NCBI RefSeq assembly: GCF_022539315.1
Contig: NC_066314.1
Coordinates: forward strand, 42,345,180 to 42,409,179
Direction of reading: 5' to 3'
From: Serinus canaria
Taxonomy: Eukaryota; Chordata; Aves; Passeriformes; Fringillidae
DNA length: 64,000 nucleotides
The notes under the pieces were generated by a model. The model ran no database searches. It saw only the letters and a list, made by a program, of their open reading frames with translations, and was not told where the DNA came from. The translations under genes were made by a program, and so were the position numbers. Shown one piece after another: positions 1 through 14,900 of this stretch (position 1 is the stretch's first letter; each line of letters begins with the position of its first letter).

Positions 1-1815
1 TTGTCTTTCAAAGATGGGTCATATCTGCCTTTGAACTGTTCTCTCTCAGTGATTTTCAAGTATATTGACAGTTGTTGAAATTTCTGTAGAAGGTAGCATT
101 CAGATGTTGATTTGAATCAACTTCCACATGTATATAAGTTCAGTAAAAACAAACCCAGAAAAAAAAAAAAAAGGAAAATAATTTACAACATGTTTGAATA
201 TTTAAAAATATTTTGCACCTACATGCACCTAAATGTAGTGATAACTCAGAATTCAGTCTTGGTTAAATACCCTTTAATTCCCATAGGTGTGTGCAATTTC
301 CAGCTCATGTTTTTTCAGACAGAGATTTCTACAGACAGGTGCTGAATCTTAGGAACAACTTCACATTTTCTAAATATGCTTACAGCTGTTTGAGACTTTG
401 GATATGATTCATGGAGACAGGCAACCCCTAGGATCCCACAGACAAATTATTGCTTGCATTAGTCTGAGTTAAAATTGTACCTTATAAGATAGTCATAAAT
501 ATTAGTCAATCCATGCACTGTAAATTTTAGGTAACAAACTGGTTTTGACATGCACATTCATATTTCTTGATCCACCTTGTAGATATGCACAAGTGTGGAC
601 ACAAAATGAAATTGAAATTATTAACAGGGAATAATTTTCTTCCTCTAAACACTAAAACATAACCCACATATTATTAGATATATTGCCTGAAATCTTAGCC
701 CAGTACTGGTTTGCTCATTACTGAAAAGCCTGCTGAACCATATCTGTTCATATTTAAAAATTAGGGCATTTTTCTGGGGCTTGTTTGCCCTTTGATTTCC
801 TAGCAGCTGAGCACCCAGTTGAATGGATGGTTTCTCTTTATTTTGCTTAAAAGCCATTGAATCATTCTTCAGATTGCTGTGACAACATCAGTGTAGTTTT
901 AAAAAAATAGAAGGCTGCAAACTATTAATGATTTTATGAAATATATGGTTTGCCTGCTGATAAATGTTAGAGACAGTAAGATGCCTGTTTTAGCACCTTT
1001 AGCACTGCAAATATACTACCTTTACAGACATCCTTTGGAAGTGTTTTGCTGCTAATTCTACTGGACCTTCATGGACATCATTTGTAAACAGACAAAAATG
1101 CAAAGTGTTTGAGTCACTAAAAAGTGTTAGGGCTTGATAACAAAAATCATATTAGCATTATATATGCTTCCTTAAAATTAATTAATGAACAGACAGCTAA
1201 CAAGCTAAGAGTAAAGGTAAAAAATTTTGATTAACAGAAAGCAAATGAAATGCAGCTTTATGCATCTCGGCTACAGAGAGTCATAAAATACTACTTGTGC
1301 TATGACAGTTGCCTAAATATTTAGTAGAATAAACCAAATTATGCATAAAAGAATATGACTACAAGTATAACTGCAGTCAGGAAACTGTATAACTAGAAAC
1401 AAAATGAATTTAAATTGAAGCCAGAAGCATGGAGACCTCCTATTGTCCTTTTTTTCCAGTGGGGGACTATTTTTTCATATGTGAATATCAGCAGGGAACC
1501 TTGGCCTCTCCTTGGGTGTAGGAGTCTGCCCCAACTTGTCAGTTTTAGGCCAGTTGCCAAAGAAAGTGTGCTTTTCATCATTAATGACAAACACTTTTGC
1601 TACTGATTAGTGATTTGGAGCTCTGTCACTAATCAGAAATTTTCTGATTCTGCCTTTTCCAAAGTGTACACAGAGAGCTTTCCATTGTTTGGTGTTGCTA
1701 TGGCAAATGGGACAACTTAAACTGTCAACTGCAGCTGACAAAAGGAAAAGAGAAATTAAAAATGAAGAAATTCAAATCAAAATAGGAAGAGGACTGAAAG
1801 TTACTTCAATTTCAT
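1..1815. other. AT-rich non-coding DNA, no gene seen
   Basis: All six frames are broken by frequent stops and no open segment resembles a known protein. The only low-complexity item is a run of 14 A at 159-172. I see no repeat family, RNA gene or splice-flanked exon here. Confidence 0.7.
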
Positions 1816-3072
1816 ATAATCACAGTGGTTTGTGTTGGAAGAGACCATTAACAGGATCTCATTTCAAGTCCCCTGCCATGGGCAGGGACACCTTCCACTA
1901 GACTGGGTTGCTCAAAGTCTCATTTAACCCGGCCTTGAAGACTTTCAGGAATGGGGCAGGCAGACACAGCTCCTCTGGTTAACCTGTTCCATTGTCTCAT
2001 CACCCTCACAGCAAACAATTTCTTCCTAATACCTAGGAGCTAGTCTTTTCCAGGTTGAAGCCATTCCTTCTTGTCCTGTCACTACATGCCCTTGTAAGCA
2101 GTCCCTCTCCACCTCTCTTGTAGTCGCCCTTCAGGTACTGGGAGGCCACAATTAGGTCACCCTAAGCCTTCTCTTCTCCAGGCTGAAAAATCACAATTCT
2201 CTCAGCTTCTCCTCATAGGAGAGGTGCTCCATCCCTCTCAACATCCTGGTGACCTCCTCTGGACTTGTTCCCACAAGTAAATGTCCCTGTGCTGTGACCC
2301 CAGAGCTGGATGCAGCCCTGCAGGTGGGGTCTCACAGGAGCAGAGCAGAGGGGCAGAGTCCCCTCCCTCCCCTGCTGCCCACACTGCTTTGGATGCAGCC
2401 CAGGACACTTTTGGCATTCTGGGCTGTGAGTGCCATTGCTGGGTCATGTCCAGCCTCTCATCCACCTGCACCCCCAAGTCCTTCTCAGCAGGGCTGCTCT
2501 CCATCTGTCCATCCCCCAGCCTGGGTTGGTACCAGGGGCTGCTCCAGGTGCAGCACCTTGCACTCAGTCTTACTAAACCTCAGGAGATTCCATGGACCCA
2601 TTTCTCGAGCCTGTCCAGGTCCCTTTGGATGGCATCCCATCCTTAGGTGTGTCAATCACACCACTCAGCTTGGTGTCATCAGCAAATCTGCTGAGGGTGC
2701 ACTCGACCTCTTCATCTATGGCATTGATGAAGATATTAAATGACACTGGTCCCAGTACAGATCCCTGAGGGACAGCACTTGTCACTGATGTCCATCTCTC
2801 TGAGCCACTGATCACTACCCTCTGGGTACAGCTATCCATCTGCTTTCTTATCCATCTAAGAGGCCACTCATAAAATCCATTGCCCTCCAATTTAGAGGAG
2901 GGATGTTGGGGGGGATGATGTCAAAGACTTTAGAGAAATCCAGATAAAGGGCATCCTCATCCTCTCACTTGTGCACTGTTGGAGTCACTCAGTCACAGAA
3001 TATCACTGGGTTGGTCTGACAAGACTTACCCTTGGTGAAGCTGTGCTGGCTGTCTTGAATCACTTTCTGGAA
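1816..3072 (-). mobile_element. CR1 LINE, 5'-truncated, minus strand, with reverse-transcriptase fragment
   Basis: A non-LTR retrotransposon copy of about 1.26 kb in reverse orientation. Its 3' end lies at low coordinates (1816-1960), with the recognisable CR1 segments containing CCATGGGCAGGGACACCTTCC and GGTTGCTCAAAG. Read on the minus strand, 2573-2890 translates into the palm region of a CR1 reverse transcriptase: VPQGSVLGPV followed by FNIFINAIDEE and the catalytic FADDTKLSG box (FADD codons at about 2675-2686). A second open piece, 2238-2504, keeps the later SPAEKDLGVQVDERLDM stretch. The frame is broken between and around these pieces, and there is no endonuclease domain or 5' end. It is therefore a dead, 5'-truncated copy, as most CR1 insertions are. 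The upper boundary (about 3072) is where resemblance to CR1 fades, and no target duplication was identified. Confidence 0.93.
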
Positions 3073-5914
3073 GCTGAGAAGAGTACAAATGAATACTGCC
3101 TCTTTAGGACCAACATTTTTCCTTGTTTCAGGCAAGGTGTAGCATCTAGAGTAGTTAATGCAGTGCAACAGTTCTTGGTGTTGTGCTGAGTTCCAAATAA
3201 GTATAGTGATCAGAGGTTCAAATTCTTCCCTATCCAGAAAGGAGTTAAGAGAATAAAGGAGTTAAGACTGTAGTCCTATCCAAGCACAAGAGGCTAAGTT
3301 TGGGCCTCAAAAGGAAACTGAAGCTGCATTCCTGTGGGGAAAAAAACCCAACCAATCAAACTTATTAAAAATACTTCTGTCACAGCAAAAGTGCCTCTTT
3401 CAGAGTAAGGCCAAGGGCATTTTTGAGCCTATAGGAGAAAGGGAATGCCAGCAGCAGTGAGAGCCACTCTACAAGCCCCCTAATGCATCATTTTGAAGAA
3501 CCAGCTTTGGTTTCCTTCCCCAATATTTCAAATTCCCATCTAATTTCACAACTCTTCCTTTTTTATTTTCAGAAAAAAACCCGCTATTTTTTAAAAAAAC
3601 TATCTGAACTGAGGACAAAATGAAAGCTTTAGTTATGAATGTTCTGCCTGTTTTTTGGTTTGAAATACTTTTTGATGAAATATAAAGACATTTTGTACCT
3701 CAGTAACATGAGTAATATATACATTGTTTTGAATGACTTAGGTATCAGGGGATTGTCTGAGCATCTTTAATTTGAAGAGCATACGTGAAAACATTCTCTA
3801 AGGAGTAATATCATATCTTTGGGCAGAAAGGTCATTTAAAATGAAACTTCCAGCTAATTCCTGCATATTAGAGTCAGTCAGATCTCAAGAGTCAGTACAT
3901 GTGAAGGCAGAAAGTCCAATAAAAACAGCAGAATAGGCACAAGTTCTTTTTCAACCCAGCATTATCCAAAGCCAAAGCACTTATGCAGCATTTCAACTCT
4001 TAAAAAAGCAAAATAGTACTGTGGTTTAAATGCTGCACTATCATCAACAGCTGGGTTTGCTGGGCTTTTTATACTGGAGTTAAAGAGGGAAGTATCTGCT
4101 GCTTGTTTTTAGGATCTCCCTCTTTTCTGCTGTTTGCCTGTGTACAGTTGCTGAACTGCAAGTTCTCCAAAGAAATGAATTTTTGATAGAAAACCATTGA
4201 AAAAAAAGTCATGGTTAATAAATGAAGTGAAAATACAAAAAAAAAATGGCCCCAAATTTGGTACAAAGGCAAAAGAAAAGGATAAATTAAGAATTCCTAT
4301 TCAATTGGTTCCAAGCTAGCAAAATTTATTCTTCTCAAGCCTGAATTTTAGCTCACTAGACTGTAGAACTTGTTCTAAGAATGGACAGTTGTGGTGAAAG
4401 GGATCAAATCACTGGCACAGAAACAAATTTTTTACCCTCCAACCATTCCAGGAACCTGGAACTGTGACATGAAGAGGAGGAGGAAGAAGAGTAGAAGGGA
4501 TAAGATGAAGCAGCTGCCATGTGGCAGTGTCATCCTCCAGGAGTGTGAAGAAATGATGAGAGGTGTTAGTGGAGCAGTGGTCCTCTAAAGGCACCAGAAG
4601 CCCTCTGCTGCATTACGCTGAGCCTCACAGACCCATACTCAAAAATTGTATTAAATGTGGATAATTGTTAGGCTGTAACAGACAAGAATTTCCAAGCTAA
4701 GCTCTTACTGCTACCAGTTGACTTCACAAGGCTTGTGGATGGTTAAGTGAGAAGTTGCACCACACTAAGAAAAAATCAGTTGTGTTTAAAAAAAAAAACA
4801 AAACTAAAATTCCCTCTAAAAATGCTGTCTACTTTCACACATACCAGTATGGAAATGGTTACAAGAGATGAGTTTGAAGAACATTTGCCACATAAAAAAT
4901 TTTGCACTTCAGTCCCAGACATCTTTACTCTGTCTTTAAAACCCCATGAAAATATTTCCAAACAATGGTGCAGAGCTGTGTACAGGGAAAACAGAGGAAA
5001 GAAAATGAGGGAAATATTCCCAAACAGAGACACAAGCACACTTTATTTCACTTCTTGAACTTTTAATAAATCAAAACTTTTTCTACTACTAAATACCATT
5101 TTCCTGTCCTGTCAGCTAGAAGTGTATTCTTGCTAAGTGGATTGTAGGAGTGGGGAATCAGTTTGCTCTACAGTATTCAGTCTTCTAGCATTTACTAACC
5201 TAAGAAAGTTTGATTACTTTCTTTACATGTCCTACCAAAACCAGTTCTCTAAAATCACCAGTTTTAGCTTCAAATATTACTTTAAAATGCAAATGTTTGA
5301 AAAAACTTTACAGTCTACTTGTACCGCCTTTCAGTCCGAAGGGGAATTTTGAAATATATTTCCAGGTATCTAAAAATGAAATTTTTCATAAGAATTAAGC
5401 AAAGAAAATATGAGGACACACATTGTTGTTGCTGTAACTAATAAAATACCAGAATTTCTCTCATTCTCTCTTTTTTTTTTTTTTCTTTTTTTCTCATCAA
5501 AGCATTTTGCCATTTTGCCACTCATAAGGATAGTAGCCGCACATATCTGAAGAGATTTGGGCAAAGCTGCATGATATCAACAACTCCATTATTTCTACAA
5601 CACTCTTGCATCCTAAACTAATTACTCCCATTTGTATTATTTCTGAGTACATTTTTACCATGGTATCATTTTTTCCACTTTTGTAGCTGTGTGACTACAG
5701 AGACACAAGTGGAACACACTTACAGAGACACAAGTGGCACACTGCTTACACTGTTAAATCACATTATAATAATCACATTTTAAAATGTACTCTGAACCAT
5801 CTTTGCAAGCAGTACAGTAGAGGAAAAAATGCCATTTCCATCCCTACTCCTAATCTCAATACTAATGTATCAATCAATATGATAGTACCACTGATCTTGG
5901 GGTGTTCCTGCACA
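3073..5914. other. Non-coding DNA, no gene seen
   Basis: AT-rich sequence without a recognisable exon. It contains a T-rich run at 5471-5492 and a 16-bp segment (ACAGAGACACAAGTGG) that occurs twice, at 5697-5712 and 5722-5737, a small local duplication. The short open frames have no family signature. Confidence 0.65.
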
Positions 5915-5974
5915 GGACCAGGAGCTGGAAGACCCTAATAGGTCCCAACTCAGATATTCTATGACTGCATGATC
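5915..5974 (+). mobile_element. CR1 LINE 3'-tail fragment
   Basis: About 60 bp matching the avian CR1 3' end in forward orientation: GACCAGGAGCTGGAAGACCC, then TAGGTCCCAACTCAGATATTCTATGACTG. The terminal TTCTATGA unit is the typical CR1 microsatellite tail. Only the last few dozen bases are preserved, so the boundaries are approximate. It has no coding content. Confidence 0.8.
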
Positions 5975-8900
5975 CTCTCAATATACCAGGCACCCCAGCT
6001 GTATGCTGCTACAGCAGTGGAGCACTGCATTGCTTTTCCCATGTAACTTGGCAACACAGGCACTGTGTGACAGATGTGCCAGCCAATGAGCCCTATAAAT
6101 CCCAGCAGCATTTCCTGGCTCTTTTGGTGAATATAACCCTCCCTTGAAAACTGAGAAGATCACTAGAGTGCTCTGTAGGAGTGAAGTCACCACCAAACCC
6201 AGGTTTCCATGGTTAAAAAATATTTACAGTTCATTTGCCTATATTCAAATGCATATATAAACTTCTTCCCAACCAGTCAGAGATTCTGAAGCAATTTATA
6301 ACTTTTTGTACTAACTCCCAGAAACTGCAAAAACACATCTATTAAGAGAAGTGAAATGGTGAAAAGTGAACTTCCACATTAAAAAAAAATACTTTGAAAA
6401 TAGTATTTCTATTATTTCATCACATCTAACTGCACTGGCAATCCAATAAGACATCAAAAGTGATTCTGGAACTGAGAAAAATAAAAAAGATGGATTTCTT
6501 GTGTATTGATTCCTATGTGTTAACAATGGAGAATGACTACACATTAACACTGACCTAGGAGGCAGCTCTGGAAGAACTACAGCTGCAGTTTGCATGCTAA
6601 AAGCATCTACTCTAAACAGACAAGATAGACTCCTGAATGGTTTGAAAACACAAACATTACCCCTGGAGTGGCAGCAGATCTCAGACTGGTGATAGTGCCA
6701 GAGAGAGTGGTGATACTTGGGAGGAAAACACCAAGTAAAAGCAAAGATAAGAAAAGGGACATGGAAAGGAACAGGGGATAATGGAACAGTGTCAGAGGAG
6801 AGGCAGCTGTGGCTCAGATGGAGGTGAGTTAATAGGAATTACAGGCCCAAACATCCCCTAGGCTGGAACGTCTCCAGTCCTCACAGGACCTCCCTGGGCT
6901 ACATTTGGAGCTGCCTTTGTAGCCAAAGTCTCTGGCTAGATCTTGTCTCTGAATTTCACCCTGGAGGATGGGTAGGAAAGGAAGAAGATATCCTGAATTT
7001 TAGGTTTCCCAAAATGCTCTTTTGCATGGTTCCAGGGTCAGAACCATACTTGGGAGTTCAAGAGTTAACAGCTGGGCCCTCTCATACCCCTTCTCCTCCA
7101 GGACAGCTGCCCACTCCATCTGGTAGAAATGTGGTCTATACCTCACACAAAGTCTCTCTCTCAGCACACAGTCACTACAAGGCCTGTTTACTCCACTGTT
7201 GTAGCATACTCCCTCCTTTGCATTTTTCTGTTCCCACCCATTTATTCATAACAGATGACATCGTTGCAGGACTAATGTATGCTGAAGGTGTTTTCAGCCT
7301 TTGCAAAAGCTCTAAAACATGTGCAGAAAGTCCATTATTAGCCTAGGTTTGTAAAAAGCCCTCCCTCCCTCCCTCTTCTATTGTTTCCTTTTGGGATCCT
7401 TCCATACAGCAAAGTCTACATACATATAACCCAAATATTTAGGAGCCCAAGCTCTCAAATGCAATCCATGCCTGCTCATTTTCTTTACAGAGAGTAAGGC
7501 TGTGATTAGACATGAAATAACTGCAGATAATAAATCTGCTCCCAAGGACTGAGTAATCTTATTACAAGTGGGAAATGATGGTTTGCTCATCAACATGTGG
7601 AGTGCCTTAAAAGTGCTGTAATAGCCAGACTAATGTAGAGAGGCAGGGAGAGTCTGCTTGAAGAAAAGAAGGAACCTCTGGTGATGTTTTACATATGTAG
7701 AGACAACATTGGAAAGAAGAATAATGTATCTTATGTTCACCCTCAAAAATGGGCTAACTATAAAAATAGTTGGGTGTGAGGCCTGCATAAGAGCTTCCCA
7801 TTAATACAGCAGGTTTATGTTCTGAATAGAGGCAAGAACATGTGTTGCATGTTGTGGAAAGGAGATATAAATTCGCTTGGGAGCGCATCCTCTTTCTGCT
7901 GGAAAACCTCGTGGTGAGGTGTCAGCCTGGTGTTCCATGAAATGCAAAATTTGCTTCCAAAAGGGTGTTCCTTTGAGCTGGTTGTGGGTGTGCTAGTGTG
8001 ATTCCTTGGGACAAAAGGAAATGTATGTGATTTTCCAGAGAGAGAATCAATTTTTCTCCTGAGCTCTTTTCTTCTTTACATGATTCACTACAATTCCCAT
8101 ATTGAGAGCTGTTTCCACTAGGACAGAGGCTGTAATATCATTTGAACAGAACCTGTAACTGTTGACACTCAGCATGGCTTTAAGAACTTTGATTGCCAAA
8201 CTAAAATGCTTAATTTTCACATCCTTTCTCTTTTCATCTGTGATATGTGTGTGCAATTTTTTAAATCACACAATGAAATCTGAACAAAAATCAGGCCTTA
8301 AGCAGCCCTTTGTGCTTTTTTGCTGTTTTTTTTTTATTTTTAAACAACTGGCTGTGGAGGAGTGTTTGCTTTCAGGGGTCAGAGGTGATATTCATTCATC
8401 AGCAGTTCAGGAACTGAAATGAAGTTTTTTATTGGAAAATAAAACACCATGAACATCTCTCTCAGAGCTAAATTAAATGTTGGCTTTATACCTGTCAGTC
8501 CACGTCTTTCATTCAGTAATCACAAAGATGTTCTGAGAGCTGCTGGTGTTTGAGCTAGTTTATAACCTTAGAATATTTGAGTTGTTCTTCATTCTGGCCA
8601 AATGCAAGAAACCCTTGAGCTCCTTCCCAGAAAAAGATGACTGGCATCGTCAAAGCTACAGCTCCAGATGTGTGCAGAGGTTGAGTAATACTGGGGAAAT
8701 CCTCTCCACAAACTGATGAAAGTACAGAACTGGGTGGTTTTTTGGGTTGAAACTGGCTACTTTGTCAGCATGAGAAAGAAATTCAAAATATAGGCTCTAC
8801 CCTTTGCAAAAATCAGTTTCATTTCATGAACTTTTTAGGTAAATATGAAACTGTTGTTCCTCTGTAGCAAAGAGCAAAGTTCTGAATGACTTTTAGTACA

Positions 8901-11900
8901 GAAATTATTGCCTTCAGGTTTGATAAAAATACATAGTAAAAGATAAAAATAGTGTAGCAGTGGTAAGACAAATACCAAAGAAAAATAATGACCAGAAAAA
9001 TGAGTTAACAGTTTCAGCAAATGGAGAATAGATCAAGGCAGTATTTTAATAGCTTCCCATTAAACAAGGAATCAGGACACTTAAAGCCAGGGAAGCAGCA
9101 AGACAATGTCACCACTGTGCCAGTTCTGGAGCTTGTCAGTGAGTTCCAAAGGAAGCAGTAAAAAGCAACCTGAGGGACAGAAGGTAAACTTTTAAGTTTC
9201 ATCTCATGATGTAGACTAGCTGGTTGAGCTAATACTGTCCTGAGGCTGTTTTCAGCACCCTGATGAGTGCAAAAATAGTTCAGTAATTTGGAAGGTGCTT
9301 TATTTAGTGGTTTTTAAGAGCTGAACCAGTACAGAGTACAGAAGGATATGCTGGCAATCACAAGTATGAACTCTCTTGTTTATGAAATAGAAAAATATGC
9401 TATAAATAAATGTCTGAGGAGCCCTGGTGCATACTGCTTCAATGCTTGAGCTGGTCTAGGCAATAAATAAATAAATATTGCTACTCTTTTCCAAGCTGGT
9501 GGGTAGAATGCTCTCACAATGTTTCCAGTATTTTATGCCTACGTCTTGGTCATAGACCACAAGCAAAACTTTTCCATGAGCACTTTGGAATTTCCACTTC
9601 TGCACAAAAATTGGGAAATGCAGTCATCGTTAGCACAGGAGGAAGAAAATGGAGTTTCAAGGAACTTCTACCAAACACCTGCACCACAAAATTGTTTGAG
9701 ACTTTATTTTGTTTTCACACAGTGTGTGTCTCCTATGGCACTCCTTAACTTGTTACTGTGAATACAAGAGCACAGCACCATCCATAAGGACACAAGCCTG
9801 AGGACTTCAATCCACATAGGATCTAGAGCATTCATGAAAGAAAAGTGTCTGGGGCTGTTCCACAGAGGTCCCACAGGACCTCAGTGGTGGAATGATCAAA
9901 GTGGAGGCTGTGTGGGGAGCAGAGGACAGCATGTGAGAAAGATGGGACAGCCACAGTGATGGAGCAGGAGCAAGGAAGGTCTTTGTTTTGTCTGGCATCA
10001 GAGCTACTGTTGGGAGCTTTGGTCAGACTTCTCAGACAGCCAGGGGAGGGAGAGAGGTCATTCTCCTCTTTCTTGCTTCTTCCCATTTGGTTGGCTATAC
10101 CCAGCCCCCATGGTGCACAGACAGTCCAGAGGCAGCTGCTTCCTGCTCTTGGCACACCCACAGCAAGCTTCACCACGTACCATGGGCAGCTGAGCTACGG
10201 AGTGCTGCTGGTGCTCCCCTGATGACCATCCTGGCTGCTCTGAGCATCATGGCCTCCATGCCTGCCTCCTTTTCCCTTCCTAGTGCCAGGGAGTAGGGCA
10301 TCTTCCAGCACTGGCAGGTTTCAGGGGCTGTCCCTGCACTACTTTCTTGAGACAGCATCACAGAAGCAGGTGGCTGGAAGGTGCCTCAAGGGGGCAGAGG
10401 TTCAGCTCATCCTTGTGTTTGGGGGCAGCTTCAAGCATACCTGCACTGTGAGATATCTGTGCATTTGAATGAACATATCTTAGCTGTTTAAAGGCATTCT
10501 GCAGTTTCTCTAAGTAACCATACATGTTCTCAATTAATGACTGATCTAAATCTGTCTTGGTGCAGAATAAGCCAGTTTCTGCACATCTCTTCCCCGTGAT
10601 CCAGGAACATATTCAGTCACTGCTTTCCATGGAGCTGTCTTGGCATACCTGTTATCATTTGCTTTTTCAACTTTTTGTTTCCAGACTAAACAAATCTCAG
10701 CTTTTCCACATAAGTCTTATTTTCTGACTGTCTGTTTAATAGAAGATCACAGACCAGCTTAGAGGCTTAACTTTGAAATCCAGGACTAAGCTTCTATTAT
10801 CTACATGGCAGAAATAACAAGGTAATATCAGACATTGCAAGACAAGTGACAGAAATTTCAGAAGGGAGTTTCATATCTTGATGGCATCTAAAAAGCTATG
10901 TGCAAAGGGATTTAGTGCTCTGTATAGTTTTAAATGGGTAAGTGGTGAAGATATCAGGGAACTTTGGAACCACCATGTTTACAATTGTGAAAAATAATCT
11001 CTCCTCTCAGATTCCTTTCTCTCTCTAGAGCTCTCCAGACAATTTCAACTGCATGAAGTAAGGGAAACTTATGTCTGAAAGCTGAAAAGATGCATGATCT
11101 CATAGGTTCCTATTCAATCTGTCCCAACATTTCACATATTACAGGAAGTCTCTTGCTCAGCACTTACAAGAGATACTTTACACTTTGTGGCACAATTGCA
11201 CTTGTTGCTTCACCAAGGGTGGTGTTTGTCATTGATCCTGCAACTGCTGTCAGCAGTTAGTTGTGCTGGCATTGCTGAGCATATACTGAGTCACAGTTCC
11301 AATCAGGATGTGTAATTTTACCCATCACAGGTAGCCTTTCACCCATTTTTTTGCTCTTGATCTTGCCTAGAAACCGTGAGCAGCAAACAGCAAGTGTGTC
11401 CATTTTGGCAAGAGCAGTTTCTCCCAGGTTGCAAGCACCTCCCACCGCTGTTAATTCTGTGCTTTTTCGGGGGTCTGCATGCTCATCTAATGTTTCTCTT
11501 TCTCTTTCAACATGGTTGCTCTTGGGAGACAAAATTACTTCAACTCCTTCAAGTATACCTTTTACTGTGACAAGGGGTTAAGGTAATAGGGAAATGCCTA
11601 CATTTCTTGATTTCTAAAAAGGTTTTTGAGACAAATCACAAATAGGCAGATAGTAGCATAGTATAGAATAAATAGTAGCTATAGCCAATTAAAAAGCCCA
11701 GAAGAGAAAAGTAATTTGGGGCTGCCATATTTCTCTTCAGTCCTGATATACAGGTGTCTGTGCTAAGTCATGTACTCCAGATGTGCTGGATACACTCACT
11801 ATGCCCATTTTACAATATTAGTTTTTGCAGAGTAAATCTGATTATTTCAGTCCAGTCATAATGAGCACAGTTGCTCACTTAAGGAGCAGATACAAAGAGG

Positions 11901-14900
11901 ATCCAGAGCTTTTCAGATCCATGTATGTGTATTTGTTGCTTAGAAACACACCCAAGATATTTGGATGTATGGCAGCCTGGATGGAATTTCTGACTGAGAG
12001 CAACCACATCTCATCTGCCAGCACTATCAAACAGCTGCTTACCTGACAGAATATCTGTACAACCCATACAAACACTTCCAGAAAAAAATCATTTTTGAAA
12101 TATTGATATTGTAGGGAAAATAGAAATATATGGTCTCTCTCCTACTTCATCTTTCCTTCCCTCCCAGCTAGCTACCTGCAATTCATCTATTTTTTTTCAG
12201 TTGCTTTCTCCATCTCCCCCTCTCCTTCCTTTGCACTACCTCTCCTTGAACAATTTACTGTGCCAAAGCCAGCTAGCACATGACAGGAGATGGTTCTGTT
12301 CAGCATCCTCTGTTGCAGAAGATGCTAGAAATAACACAGGTTTTGAAGTTTTCCCGGATTGTGGAGCTGTCATTCAAGCAGGTCACATCTAGGACATCAC
12401 TGCAGCTTTTCCAGTCAGTTTTCTTTTTTGCTTGGTTTATCTGATCCAAGCACCCCCAAGGACTTTGCTCACAAGACATCATCTAGGCCACCAGCATTCT
12501 TCCAGTTCTCCATGCCTTACCTTTAAATGACCTCCTTTTCTAATGATCAAATCCATATGATCTTTCTCTCTTTGTTTCTTACCTAGTCCAATTTCTGACA
12601 AAACTGGAGACAGGAGGAGGGCACTGTTGACCCTTGACCAGTTCCTGTAACCCAGAACACATCTGGGAATGAAGAGCAGAGTGATCTCTGGTCCCAGCCA
12701 CATCTGACATTCCCCCACCTCCCTCACTTGCTTCCTTCCTACTTCTGCTGCCCTGAATTCCCAGCCCCCTCCTTTACCCTTTAGCTGCTCCCTGACTTTT
12801 AATTCCTTTTATTATTCTCTGTCTCTGTGCAGTTCCTCCTTCTTTCCCAAAGCTGCTGCTGGATATTCATCCAACACTTCCCATCCAGCATGCACATCTT
12901 GCACTTTCTTTTCACAACCAGCTTCTGGTCAGCTAGAAGACTCTGACTGCATTTCTTCCATGCACATATACCCCCCTTCAGCAGAGCTGCATTTCAGAGA
13001 AACGCCTGCAGAGGTTTCTCAAATTTCACTCAAGAGCAAGGTTCACATTTACATTGCTTGGGTGTGACATGGAATCAGCAACCAAAGTATGTTCCCTTGA
13101 GCAATTAAGTTCATATAACCCCTAGCTCCTGGGCAGATGCTTGCTGGGATATTCTGCCTGCCAGTGCTCGCTTTGATTCATCTGGTGCCTTACAGCTAAG
13201 CATAACTCTCTGCAAAGACTAATCTCTTTCCCTTTTTTTTCTGTTGGTTTTTTTTCCTCTCTTTCTTTTTTTTTTTTCATTTGTTTTTCAAATTTTAAAA
13301 AAATGGCTTTCCTGGTCCTGTTTTTCATGGAAGCCGCAGCTTTGCAATGAGCATATAGGAGATCCTGGGATAAGAGCCAGGCTTTGCTCTAAAGGCAGTT
13401 ACACAGAGATTCACATGAAGACACAGCAACAGGTTTCATGGTGTTTTACTCAAAAAGTTGTATCATAAGAAACTTTTGCTTATTGAACCAGGTCTGGACC
13501 ACAAAGCCAATCTTGCATCATGAGGAATTCTAGACAAGACCAGAAAGAGTTTATGGTTTCACATTAAAAAAAAAACCCAACTTGCAGATGTAAGGAGTTC
13601 TCCACCTTAGTTACAACAAAACTGGCAATGTTCTATAATAAAGCATTTGAGGGCTCTGGCAGTCACAAAGCAGAAACATAAATGCAGTTCTACTCTTCTT
13701 GCATAAGCACTATAAAAACAGTTCTACTGTAATGGGTAACAGAGCTGTTTGATGAGAGCATCTTTGATTAAGAAGTCTTAAACCACATCAGACTACCCTA
13801 TTGTCTCATAACAACTACTCTCCAAAAACTCACAACATGAACTGGTTATGCCAAGTAGGACACTTTAGGATGATCTGCCACTATCACTGCCTTCCCTTTC
13901 TGACCTGGGACTGGGAAGACTGGCTCCAAGAGAGTCCTCTCTCCTTCTTCTTAATGACTCACAGATGACTTCGCTGGCATTTCCTGCAGTTCCTCCCAGA
14001 AGAAGTTTACAAAGTGTTTAGGGTTCAATTGTTGCTGAATCAGTGCATCTTCATTCAACAGGAAAAGAGAAACTCACTTCCATTATCATCTTGCACTGAG
14101 GTTAATTAAAAACAGCTCTTCAGCTGGCTGCAGCCTGTTTGCCAGTTGTATTTTGTCACGTTTTGCAGTGATATCTGAAAGCAGTGGTTCTGCTTGTGTG
14201 TTTGTACACATATCTACATATTCTGGGGCCTCATTCCCTTGTGCCCTATAATTCACCCAGCCATCCATATCAAGGACAACATGTCTAGCCACCTTTGCAC
14301 AGCAGATGTGATCTCATTTCTAAAAGAGCCAGGGAAACCTTGCTGCAAAATAGCAGGTCCTGATATTCTTATTTCACAGTTGTGGCACCTCAACTACTTT
14401 CAGAAAGTCTACTCCAGTATTATGTTTAGTATTGTTGAATACTTCCTGTTAAATGGCAATCCAGAAATAAAATTTAAAAACCCCAAATTTTTTCCACATA
14501 TCTTTTTCAGGGCTATACTCTAAGACTTTTTTCAGAAATATCAAGGTTCCACAGTGCTGTGGAAGCTTTTTTCAGAGGTCCTGCAAAAGAATCAAAACCC
14601 CTGCTTGTACAGGTCCCCCACTGCCTTCTATCTGGTTTCCTTGATTGTTGCTGGATATTTGAAAATGTCTGCTGAAACTCTAATTACAACTGCAGTAAAC
14701 ATTAAAGACTTCTGCAGTTAAATTGCTCACATAGCACTGATTTTGTTTTTAATATGAAAACAACAAACATTCCACAGCCAATTACACATACCTTAAACAG
14801 AGTTCAAAGTAGAACAAGACCCTGATCACCGATGCTTTTTGACTCCCTCTCAGCAACCAAATCACAGAACTACAGATGCAGATAAAGAAAGGCTACCAGT

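Noticed and set aside
9780..10470. Cluster of overlapping open frames on both strands
   Set aside because: GC-richer patch with fewer stops; frames contradict each other and none resembles a protein family.
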